Source: UMGS1519 sp050951005 (GTDB lineage Bacteria; Actinomycetota; Coriobacteriia; Coriobacteriales; Eggerthellaceae). From it: 64,000 nt of DNA. The stretch covers positions 124,001-188,000 of the forward strand of contig JBMNIP010000001.1 of assembly GCA_050951005.1 (NCBI GenBank). The letters are read 5' to 3'. Under the pieces are notes generated by a model. The model ran no database searches. It was not told the origin of the DNA and was given only the letters and a program-made list of their open reading frames with translations. Both the position numbers and the translations under genes were made by a program. Positions 43,574-56,000 of the stretch are shown here, in pieces (position 1 is the stretch's first letter; each line of letters opens with the position of its first letter).

Positions 43574-44019
43574 ACGGGGCCTCCCTTTCGGATGCGGGGG
43601 TCTGTTCTTCGTGCAAATCTATCTTTGTAATAGCATTTCCGCATGTCATCGGCTTACTTGATTGTCAGCCGATACGGAATTGACAACTGGGCGGTACAAA
43701 GGGCATTGCACCCGGAACTTCTGATGCTGCATGCCTTTCACCAACTCAGGATAAAAGTTGTCGATAATCTGCCGTTTTGCTCGAAAGATATCTCTTTGAG
43801 CACGTAAAGTACGAAAAAACGTCAGTGCCTATAGCTATATTGAAGCATCTGTCATAAACTTCCTTTGAGGAATTCAATTACTTTTGCAAACGGCCATTTA
43901 TTGGGGAAAATGTGCAGTCGGAGGCGGAGGCCGTTTCAAAGAAAAATAATAGTGTTTTCGAAATTGAGCCAGAAGGCAATCGCTGATCTGCTTTCTGGCA
44001 ACGCTGTTTGGGTGGGGAT
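43574..44019. other. Upstream region of the giant surface protein
   Basis: No gene. It contains an imperfect inverted repeat (43778-43802) and AT-rich sequence that could hold the promoter of the giant gene. Confidence 0.45.
43778..43802. repeat. Imperfect inverted repeat upstream of the giant gene
   Basis: TGCTCGAAAGA faces TCTTTGAGCA across four bases, with one bulged base. A possible operator; weak. Confidence 0.35.
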
Positions 44020-47000
44020 ATGAACACGAAGAGACCTGCGAGACGCAGGAGCTGGAAGCGGTTCGGGAAAGCCGCGCTTACATTTGTAACGACCTGCGCG
44101 CTCGTGATGTCGCTGCTGCCAACGAGCGCATTGGCGGAGCTAGGGGCGGACTCGTCATCCACAGCATCTTCATCCGAGATAGCGGAGACGACCGACGAAT
44201 CAACTTCCAGTGTCGACGCAATCGAACAGGACGGCGCGACCAGCACCGGTTCGGATGCGTCATCAGATAACCAGGCAAGCAGCTCTGATTCGGGCAGCGC
44301 GGGCGAAAGCCCTGCAGTCAAGACCGCCAATGACGGGAGCTCGTCTGCCAAGAAGGGCACGAACGCCACCAACAAGGACACGCAGGAAAAGAACGGCGAC
44401 GCGAAGTTTATCGGCGTCAAGGACAATGACAACGATGAAGCGGACGTCCGCGATGTCGACAACGGTGGTAGCGACGACCTGGATGTCACGGTGGACAACG
44501 GCTCCAATCCCATCGCGCGGACCTCCAGGCTGCTTTCCCCCTTGAGAAGCAGCGATTCTGCCAATACGACCGATGTCACTTCTGGCGACGGCTCGTCGAT
44601 CGACTCGCTGAACGTGTTCTGGCTCACCAAGGACACCACCGACAACGGTGACAAATCGCTGCTGTACCTCTATCCCTCCGGCAACAACAAGCAGACCGTC
44701 ACGGCGCAGATCGATTTCTCGATGTCTGGCGAACATGACTACGCTGCCGGCGACATCCGTTTGAAGATTCCGGCGCACATCTTCAAGACGCGCGACGGCA
44801 AATGGTACGGCAACCTCGTGCTCCCGCTAGCCGAAGCTCCCTCGACCAAGACAGACTTCAACTGGTCCTACATTGACGACGGCGATGGCGGCTACTACAT
44901 CCTCACCAACACACGCAAGATGTCGGCAGCCACGCAGGTCTCCATCCAGCTGGCATACGAAAACATCGTCCCATCCGAGATCGTGGATAACGTTGAGACA
45001 TCCGATCTCTCAGCAAGCATCGAGCTCACCACCCACGAGGGCAACGCCCTCACGCGCACGGCCGACCCCATCACCGCCCAGATTGACACGCACGAGACGG
45101 TGACGTCGGCGAACAAGCGCTACCGGACCTATTCGACGATGACGGCCGACGAGATGGCTGCCAACGGATGGGACATTCCCGACGGCATGACCTCCGACGA
45201 TGGCAAGTATGTGGTGGTCAAGTGGTACACGTACGCCTACCACGAGGGCAACACGTCCTACAAGATGGACTACGAGGACACCCCAACCGACGGCTACAAG
45301 AGCTTCATCGTGGAGAACGGATCGGGCACCGAACATAAGAGCGGCTGGGCCAGTAATGGCATAACCTCCTACGAGTATGTGAAGGTGGCCTACCCGCGCT
45401 CGCAGTTCGAGGTGGATACCACCTATAAGCTCACCAACGATGCCACGTGGACCTGCACCGAGACGGATAATCAATCGCAGACATCGAAGACTGCATCTGC
45501 TTCGATGAACTTCGTGTACCACAACCCTAAGGAAGTGTATCCGCAGGGGCACTTTTACCATGAGAAGTGGGGCGACGACAACGACACCGCCATCACCTCT
45601 CACCACGACTCGTACTCCTATCCGAAATACGGTACTGATGGAGGGACGGGCTGGTACGGTTCATATTCCAACGCTCTTAACAAGCTGAAGAAGGGCAAGA
45701 GCGTCGAGACATCCTACGAGCAGTATATGCGCGGTTTCGTTTTACCGTGGATTATGCAAGATGGAATAACTAACGAGACCGCCGATGCCCCCGAGGACTT
45801 CGGCGCCCGCAACGTGACGATGACCATCACCGACGGGACGCTGACCTATGCCGACACCTTCGGCGCGGCGGGCAGCGAGCTGATGGCGGGCGAGGACTTC
45901 ACGTTCTCGAGCCTGCACCTGGTCAAACCCACCATCTACAAGGCGGTCGCCTACGACGGTTCCGACCTCGATCCCAACAAGCAAGTCTACTACGACAACG
46001 GCCAGCTGGTGTGGACTGGCGGGGGCAGTCAAGCCTACGGCGGCACTTATGGCGTGGGCTACATCGTCGACGATGACTGCGCACACATTCCGAAGTTCAA
46101 GGTGATTGCTTACGACGCCGAGGACAAGGCGATTTTCACCCAGACGGTCGACTGGACCGACGGCGCGAAGACCCAGGACATCGACCTGCCTGACGGCACC
46201 GATCACTACGAGGTGTCGGTCACGTTTGGCAAGGCCGACTCGAACGGCGACTACGTTGCGGCAATCGCCGACGCCTTCGTTATCCCGAAAATCACGCTCA
46301 AGCCCACCGACAAGGTCCTCTCGGTGGTGCAGTCCGCGTTCGACAACCAGACAGATCCCGTCACCTATCTCACCAACGCAGACTCGATGACGGCCACGTA
46401 CGAGGACGGAACGTCCATCTTCTCGATGGATGCCACGGGTGGTGACCGCCTGCGCGGCTACAGCGAGGACATTGCCGTGGTGCCGTCCAAGTCGGTGGAC
46501 ACCGATATCGACAACTATAACCAGGTAGCCAACCTCACCTATACCGCGAAGGTTGAGGAGCGTTCCAACATCTCGAATTCGGATGTGTGGCGGACTGCCG
46601 TAGCAGATGGGGACATCGCCTCCGATACGAGCTGCACCTGGTACGACCTGCTTCCCAAGGGCGTCGTACCCGACCTCTCCAGCATCACGCTGCGCGATGG
46701 AGACACGGTATCCGATGCTTACACGATCCCCAACTACAAGGGCAGCGGTCGCACCCTGCTAGTGGTCAAGGCCAATCTCACCCCGACACCGGTCTCCTAT
46801 AGTGCCGGCGGCAGCATCTACTACTACGAGGACGTCCCCACTATCACGTTCAAAGCAACGTATTCGTTCGAGTCGATGCGCTTCTACGGCAACGACATCC
46901 ACAACGTGATTGCCTACGAGAGCGGAAACGATTCCCTCGGCAACGTTGAGAACTACTCGGGCGAGCCGGACAACCCTGCGGCAGAGACGCACAACAACAC

Positions 47001-50000
47001 GGTCACTGGTTTGGATTCGACGTTCCCGAACACCGAGGCGGGCGCGCTCGAGAAGACCGTGATGACGGACCTCGACCCTAACGCCGACAACCCCAACTTC
47101 GTGTACGCCGGCGCCTCGACGACGGCGTCGGGCCTTTCGGCCACCACGGCGGAGCTTGCCAAGAGGGTCATGGTCAACAACGACGGCAATTGGGGCTCGG
47201 GAGTTGCCGAGACCGACTCCAATGGAGACAAGACCGCCTACATCGGAGGCACCTATTCCTACCGGCTCCAGGCAACGGCAGCCAGCAAGACCCAGCTGTC
47301 CGACATCATCCTCTACGATGCCATCGAGCTGCATAAGCCCACGTCCGACAAGGCAGATTACGGCGACACGCAGTGGCAAGGCCAGCTCCTGAGCGTCGAC
47401 GTGTCCGACATGCGCGCAGCCGGAATCGACGCAAAGGTGTACTACTACATCGGCGACGAGATCGATGACTCCACCGACATCGCCCTGGACGGCGACGACT
47501 CTCAGCGCTCGTCGGTTGCCGCGACCCTCACCGCCGAGAACGGCTGGGTCACCACAATGCCAGAGGACACCTCCAAGGTGAAAGCCATCGCGGTCGACGC
47601 CAGCAAGAACATCGACGGCACCGACTTCGTCCTGGAGCCGGGCGAGACCACGGCGGCGTACGTGAACATGCTCGCGCCACGGGGTGACGAGGCGCTGCAG
47701 TACGTGGCACCCAGCGAGGGCGGCACCGACGCCGACACTGACGGGTCCCACGCCTACAACAACGGCTATCTGTGGGGGACCACGACCGACTCCGAGAGCG
47801 GCCAGGCCACGGCCACCAAGCTCATCCGCATGGACTACACCAAGGTGGGGCTGGGGCTGTACAGCGTCTCCGCCACCAAACAATGGGACGATGCAAACGA
47901 CCAGGATGGCGTGCGTCCCGATTCGGTAACCGTGCACCTGTACCGCGACGGCGTCGACACCGGCAAGTCCATCACGCTCGACGGAACCGCGGATGCAAAG
48001 CCCAGTGGCATGAACGCCGGCTACGAGAGCGCGTCATGGATGGCCACGTTCAAGGGCCTGCCGTACTGCGACACGCAGGGCAACGTCTACCATTACAGCA
48101 TCGTCGAGGTCAACGTGCCCGACGGCTACACGCAGAGCGTGAAATACGCCAGCGACGGCTCAAGGACGCTCGTGAACACCCACACGCCCGAGACCGTCTC
48201 CGTGTCGGGCAAAAAGAAATGGGTGGGAGATACCTCCGACGTGCGCCCCGGTTCCATCACCGTCACCCTGTATCGCGATGGTGAAAGCTACCAGACCAAG
48301 ACGGTGACCGCAGACGAGCAGGGCAACTGGTCCTACGGCTTCGACGACCTACCGCGCTATCACGACCAAGGGCAGGCGTACACCTACACGGTCGGCGAGT
48401 CCGTCGAGGGCTATGTGACCAAGATTGACACATCCGCCGATAAGACGTCCGGCGACGTGACCGCCGACATCACGAACACCTACCACCCCTACGGCAATCT
48501 CGCCATCAGCAAGACGGTCACGGGAGCTACCAAGCAGTGCGCTGGCAAGAAGTTCCCGTTCACCATCAGGCTGACCGGTGTCGATGGGGGGGACTTTGCC
48601 GACCAGGTGGCCTACGTGGTGACCAAGACCTCGGACGGTACGCAGGTGTCCACCGGAACCTTCACCAACGGCCAGACCTTGCAGATCGAGGACGGCCAGA
48701 CCCTCACGCTGAAGGACATTCCCAAAGGCGTCACCTACACAGTTATCGAGTCGGCCGAGGCGGGGTACACGGCAAGCTCCGACACGCTCAGCGGGACCAT
48801 AGCGTCCAACAACACCTCGAAGGCCGATTTCACGAACGCCTACGAGACCGAGGGTTCGGTGAGCCTCTCGGCAACCAAGAAGCTCAAGGGCACGAACCTT
48901 GAAGGCAATCAGTTCCGCTTCGAGCTGCGCGACGAAGGCGAGAAGGACGCCGATGGCAACGTAGTCAGTGCTGCCACGAACAGGCTTGTGCGCGACACCA
49001 CCAACGGCGCGGACGGCGCGGTGACGTTCGGGGCGCTGCACTACGAAGCCGTCGACAGCGGGCACACGTTCACCTACAAGATCAGCGAGACCGACGGTGG
49101 TGCCAAGGGCTACACCTACTCGGACGCCGTCTACTACGCCCAGGTGACGCCGGTCGACAACGGCGACGGCACCATGACCTGCACGGTGAAGTACTTCTCG
49201 GATGCCGACTGCACGGACGAGATCGCCCCGAGCAAGTGCACGTTCGCCAACAGCTACAAGGCAGAGGGCTCCATCTCGCTTACCGCATACAAGAAGCTCT
49301 CCTCCGGCACACTCGAGGATGGCCAATTCACCTTCCAGCTTTACGACGCCGACGGCAACGTGCTCTATCTGGATGAGAACGGCCACACGACCACGACGGA
49401 GACGGATACGCCGCTGACGGCCACCAACGATGCGAGCGGCACCGTGGCCTTCCCGCAGATCTCCTACACGCAGGACGACCTCGCCGATACCGATGATTCC
49501 GGCACCGTGACTGGCTACTCCGACAAGACCTTCACCTACACTGCCAAGGAGACAATCCCGGATGATGCTGTCGCGGTAAACGCGGACTACGACATGGTCG
49601 ACGCTTCCGGCACGGTAGTGACCAGTTCCGACAGCGCTCTGACGTACGCCGACGCGACGAACGACCAGAAGGCGCAGTACTCGTTTGCCAAGAACGGTTA
49701 CGTGTACTCGGAGGAGTCACGCTCCTGGAACGTAACGGTGCAAGACGACGGCGACGGCACCCTCTCGACGACGGTCGAGAACGTGACGGTCGGCGACGGC
49801 GGTGCGACGACATCGACGAACGAACTGCCGGTGTTCACCAACACCGCGATACCGGGCTCGTTCTCCATCCAGAAGCACACGACCAACTCCACGGGGAGCA
49901 CTCCCGACCCCAACCAGGAGTTCACCTACACCGTCAAGATTACGTATCCCGACGGACAGGATATACCCGAAACCCTGGATTACACGCTCTCCAAAGCCGA

Positions 50001-53000
50001 TGACGCCTCTGCGTCAACGCAGAGCGCTTCGAGCGCAAAGAAGAAAACTGCCGCCAAGAAGAAGGCAAAGGCTGCTGCAACGAAAGAGGAGTCGCAATCT
50101 GACCAGACGTCGGCAGAGAGCGCCACGGATCAGACCGTGCAATCCACCCAGGACAATGACTCTGCGCAAACTTCCGAGGACACCCAGGCTGATGATTCGG
50201 CACAAGCTGCCGAAGATACCCAGGCCAGCGACGTAAACTCCGAAAGCGAATCGGATGTTTCGGATGATGCTGCCCAGACTTCCTCGGAGCAGCAATCTGT
50301 CTCAAGCACTGCTAGCACTGAATCCAGCCCTGTGGTCTCGTTCTTCAGCGCCCTTGCGAGAAAGGCGAGCGCCCTGTTCTCCGCCCCGAGCGCCAGCAAC
50401 GGGATCTCTCTTATGAGTGCAACGCCTGCCGGCACCGGAACCGCCTATGCGGTGCTGGACTCCAGCGGCAACCTCACGTTCATCCGCTCCAACAGCACCA
50501 TCGCCAACGGCACCGATGGCACCATCACCGATTGCGAGGGCAACACCTACACCGGCACCATCTACACCGGGTTCGAGGACAACGCGTACTCATCGACTTC
50601 AATGGTCCCGTGGTTTTCCAACAGGTCTGCAATAGCGTCGGTCACCTTCAAGGACGAGATCAAGCCAACGTCAACCGCTTATTGGTTTGCCTACTGTACC
50701 AACATGACCTCGTGCGATCTGGCAAACCTCGACACATCTGACGCTACGGGCATGAACTACATGTTCTACAACTGCTCCAAGCTCACCTCGCTTGACGTGT
50801 CCGGGTTCGACACATCGAACGTGACGGACATGAAAAACATGTTTTACTACTGCTCCAAGCTCACCTCGCTCGACGTGTCCGGCTGGAACACCTCGAACGT
50901 GACGGACATGAACGACATGTTCTACAACTGCTCGGGCCTCACCTCTCTCGACGTGTCCGGCTGGAACACCTCGAACGTGACGGACATGAACGACATGTTC
51001 TACAACTGCTCGGGCCTCACCTCTCTCGACGTGTCCGGGTTCGACACATCGAACGTGACGGACATGGGATATATGTTCTACAACTGCTCCAAGCTCACCT
51101 CGCTCGACGTGTCCGGCTGGAACACGTCGAACGTGACGGACATGAGCAGCATGTTCTTGAGCTGCTCGGCCCTCACCTCTCTCGACGTGTCCGGCTTCGA
51201 CACCTCGAATGTGACGAGCATGCGCTACTTGTTCAGGAATTGCTCCAAGCTCACCTCGCTCGACCTGTCCGGCTGGAACACGTCGAACGTGACGGACATG
51301 TACTGTATGTTCAACGGCTGCTCGGCCCTCACCTCGCTCGACGTGTCCGGCTGGAACACGTCGAGCGTGACGGACATGAGCTACATGTTCCAAAACTGCT
51401 ACAAGCTCGCCTCGCTTGACCTGTCCAGCTGGAACACGTCAAATGTGACGAAAATGTACAACATGTTCTATAGATGCTCGAGCCTCACCTTGCTCGACCT
51501 GTCCAGCTTCGACACCTCGAACGTGACGAGCATGAGCAACATGTTCTCCGGCTGCTCGAGCCTCGCCTCGCTCGACCTGTCCAGCTTCGACACCTCCAAA
51601 GTGGAGAGCATGTACAACATGTTCAACAGCTGTCGCGCACTCACCTCGCTCGACGTGTCCAGCTTCGACACCTCGAACGTGACAAATATGAGTTCAATGT
51701 TTCAAGGCTGCTCGGGCCTCGCCTCGCTCGACGTGTCCGGCTTCGACACTTCGAACGTGACGGGCATGAACGGCACGTTCTCCGGCTGCTCGGGCCTCAC
51801 CTCGCTGGACGTCTCAAAGTTCGACACCTCCAAGGTGACGAGCATGGGCTCCATGTTCTCCGGCTGCTCGGGCCTCGACTCGCTCGACCTGTCCAGCTTC
51901 GACACCTCGAACGTGACGGGCATGAACGAGATGTTCCGGGGATGCAGCAGCCTCACCTCGCTCGACCTGTCCGGCTTCGACACCTCGAACGTGATGAACA
52001 TGGACTACATGTTCTACGACTGCGACACCCTCGCCTCGCTCGACATGTCGGGATGGGACACCTCCAAGGTGACGAAAATGGAGTACATGTTCTGGTATTG
52101 CAGCGCGCTTGAAGAAGTCGATCTTTCCAACTGGGACAACACCGCCTTGAGGAATGGCTCTGCTTTCAACGGGAACACGTCGCTTTCGAAGGTCACGCTC
52201 GGCTCGAAAACGGATATCGAGAAACTCGAAATGCCGGATGTGTCGAGCGACACGACCCGCTATACCGGCAAATGGGAGTTGCAGGGAACCAGCACGGCCC
52301 TCACATCGTCCGAGATCGAGGCGCAGTTCCCGGGAACCGACAACTCGCTTGTGGGCACGTGGGTGTGGCAACGGGTCAGCTATCCCATCACGTTCGACAA
52401 GAACTCCGATGACGCTTCGGGCTCCATGGCACAGCAAACCTATCAGGGCGATCCGCTCACGCTCAGCACGAACACGTTCTACCGCTTGGGATACGACTTC
52501 GCGGGATGGAACACCGCTGCAGACGGAAGCGGGACGAGCTACGCAGACGGCGCCACCATAGATTCCCTCGATTCGGCGATGACCCTCTACGCCCAGTGGG
52601 AGGAGATCGACACCACCGTCACGGTCACCGACGGCGAGTTCACCCTCACGCTGAAGGCGGGGGAGAAGGCCACGTTCGACAACCTGCCCGCCGGTGCCAC
52701 CTACGAGGTGGTGGAGTCCAGCGCGCCGGGCTGGACCGTCGAGAGCCAGACCGGCACGTCGGGCACCATCGAGTCCGAGAGCACGCAGGCGGCAAGCTTC
52801 ACCAACGCCTACACGCCCGGCCAGACCAGCGCCAGCCTGTCTGCGTCCAAGACGCTCGATAACGCCGCGCCGGCGGACGGGCTGTTCTCGTTCACCCTGC
52901 AGCCTTCGGGTGACAATGCGGCTACCGAACCCATGCCCACGGGCACCACGGGCGAAGGGACGGACCGCACGCTCACCGTGCAAAACGCCGCCACGGGCGT

Positions 53001-56000
53001 GTCCTTCGGCAGCATGACCTACACCACGGCGGGCACCTATACGTACACGATCAAGGAGACCGTGCCTTCGGGTGCTACCGACAACGGCGACGGCACCTTC
53101 ACGAAGGACGGCGTCACCTATATCTACTACCAGAACGTGGAGACAGCAACCGTCACGGTCAGCGACGACGGTCAGGGCAACCTGACGGCAACCGTTGCCT
53201 ACGATGACGATGGCGCCACGTTCTCGAATACCACCGTGCCGGGCAGCCTTACCATCTCCAAGACCATCGAAGGCGTCACGAGCAGCGACAAGACGTTCGA
53301 CTTCACCGTCACGCTGCTGAAGGACGCCGCGGTTCTGACCGACGCGTACACCTATACGGTTAAGAACGCCGACGGGACGGACGGCACCGGCGGCACGGTG
53401 ACAAGCGGCGGGACCATCAGCCTCTCCGGTGGCCAGACTGCCACCATCACGGGGCTGCCCGCCGGCACCGCCTACACCGTGACCGAGTCGGATCTCGACG
53501 GCGGCTGGACGCAGACCGCATCGAGCGGCAACACCGGCACCATCGCCTCGAACGGCACCTCTGAGGCCAGCTTCACCAACACCTACAGCGCATCGGGCTC
53601 AGCGACCATCAAGGGCGAGAAAGCGTTGTACAGACCGAGCAGTTCAGACTACTCGACGAACTACGAGGCGGGCGACTTCCAGTTCGCGCTCTACAACGCA
53701 GACGCGGACGGCAACGCCACCGGTGACCCGATCCAGACGGTCTCGAACGGTTCCCCGGACGCGGACGAGACGTCAAGTGATTACGGCATCAGCACGGTGG
53801 AGTTCCTGCCGATTACCTACACGCTCGATGACATGAGCGACGCCACAGACAACGGCGACGGCACGCGGACCAAAGAGTTCACCTACGTTGTGAAAGAGGT
53901 GATACCGGACGGTGCCACCTATGACGAAGGCAGGAGCGCGTATACGTATGACGGCATCCAGTACGATGATAGCAGCCAGATCGTCACGGTGACCGTGACC
54001 GACGACGGGTCCGGAACGTTGACGACCTCAGTGTCGGATGACACTTTCCCCTTCTTCAGCAACCAAATCGAAGACGGCACGGCGTGGCTGACGAAAACCG
54101 TGGGCACGCCTTCGCCCGCCAAATCCAATCAGGAATTCCCGTTCACGGTGACCCTTTCTGCATCGGGAGAGTACAACTACGAGATTTGGGCACCTGATGA
54201 CGGAGAAGATGGCACGCTCACGGGAGCTGGAACCATCTCCAACGGCGGTGCCACGGTGGTCACGTACGACGCATCGGGCAACGCAATCACCACCGATCAC
54301 ATCGACCTCAAAGACGGCGAGACGCTCTACATCCGCAACCTGCCCGTAGGCTCCACCTACGCCTTCGAGGAGCAGACGCCGTCCGGCTGGACGCAGAAGT
54401 CCTCGTCAAACATGAGCGGGACGGTCACGGCTGACGAGTACGAGTCGGAAGACGACAGCAGCGACAGCAATAACTTGATCAGCGCGTTCGCGACTATAGT
54501 GGACCCGAAGGTACCCACCACGCCAAAGGCCACGGTGACCAACGACTATTCAGCCTCAGGCTCGGCGAGCTTCTCGGCCACCAAGACCCTCACCGGCGCG
54601 ACGCTGCAGGACGACCAGTTCGCCTTCGAGCTGGTCGACTCCTCGGGCAACGTCGTGAGCCGCGCCACCAACGACGCGTCCGGCAACATCGACTTCGGCA
54701 CGATCTCATACACGCTCGACGACCTTGCTAACTCCGACGGTACCTATGCCAAGAGCAAGGACTTCACCTACACCGTGCGGGAGGTCCACGGCGGCACTAC
54801 GCTGGGCGACGTGACCTACGACGGCACCACGTACCAGGCCAAGGTCACCGTGACCGACAACGGAAACGGCACCCTGTCCACTTCGGTGGCCTACCTCAAC
54901 GCCGACGGAACGGCGGTGGACAAGGCCACCTTCGCCAATGTGGACAACCCCAAGGGCACGGCAGTGCTCCAAGCGAACAAGGACCTGGTCGATGCCGACA
55001 ACAACGCGCTTTCCGACTGGGGTGGTAGGACCTACACGTTCACCGTCACGCCCAACGACGGCGCGCCGATGCGCACGAGTGCGACGGGGGACAAACTCAC
55101 GTCCCTCACCAGCTCTGCGGCGTCGCAGACGAGCCCCACCGCCGCCTTCACGCAGTTCGTCTATACCTACGACGACCTGAAGAACGCCGACGGTACCTAC
55201 GCCGAGAGCAAGGAGTTCACCTATGCCATCTCTGAGACCGTTCCCGATGATGCCACGACAACGGTAACCACCTTAGGGAACACGGAGACCAAAAAGTACA
55301 GCGAGCTCAAGGACAGCGCGGGATTCGATGCCACCAACTACACATGGACACTCAACGGCGTCACCTACACGACCGCGACGCACACCGCCACGGTGACGGT
55401 TTCCAATTCGGGCAACGGTGTGCTCGACACGAGTGTGGTCTATGACAAGGGCACGGATTCCGAGAGCACCACGCCGCCCACCCTTACCAACTCCTATACA
55501 CCCACCCCCACGACGGGCACGATCCTGGTCACCAAGAGTCTCTCGGGCCGCGACTGGACCGACAACGACAGCTTCTCGTTCGTGCTGACAGCCGTTGATG
55601 GCGCCCCGCTGCGCACGGCAGATGGCGACCAGGACAGCCTCACCGCCACCGCCACCCGCGGCACCGCAACCGACGGCTACGCCGCGCGCACGCCGTCGTT
55701 CCCGCAGCTCACGTTCACCTACGACGACCTTGCCGTTAGGGACTCAAGCAGCAACGTGACCGGCTACGACCAGGAGCGGGAGTTCACCTACAACATCCAC
55801 GAGCAGTGCCTGGTCGACGGGGAAGACAAGAACCCCACCACCGGCGGCTTTACGAAGGACGGTGTCACCTACGCCGCCGACCAGACGGTCACCATCAAGG
55901 TGACCGACAACGGCGCCGGTGCGCTCGTCGTGACCTACAAGACCTCATCGGGCGAGTGGGGCAACACGGCAACCCCCGCAACCTTCGAAAACGCCTATAC

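Noticed and set aside
50671..51393. Minus-strand frame with regular HVRHVRGVPAGHVERGE-type repeats
   Set aside because: It is the reverse of the LRR block; the repetition comes from the 78-bp units, not from a real gene.
50779..52104. Tandem repeats considered as a CRISPR array
   Set aside because: The units are 78 bp, contiguous, in frame and translate to LRRs, with no unique spacers.
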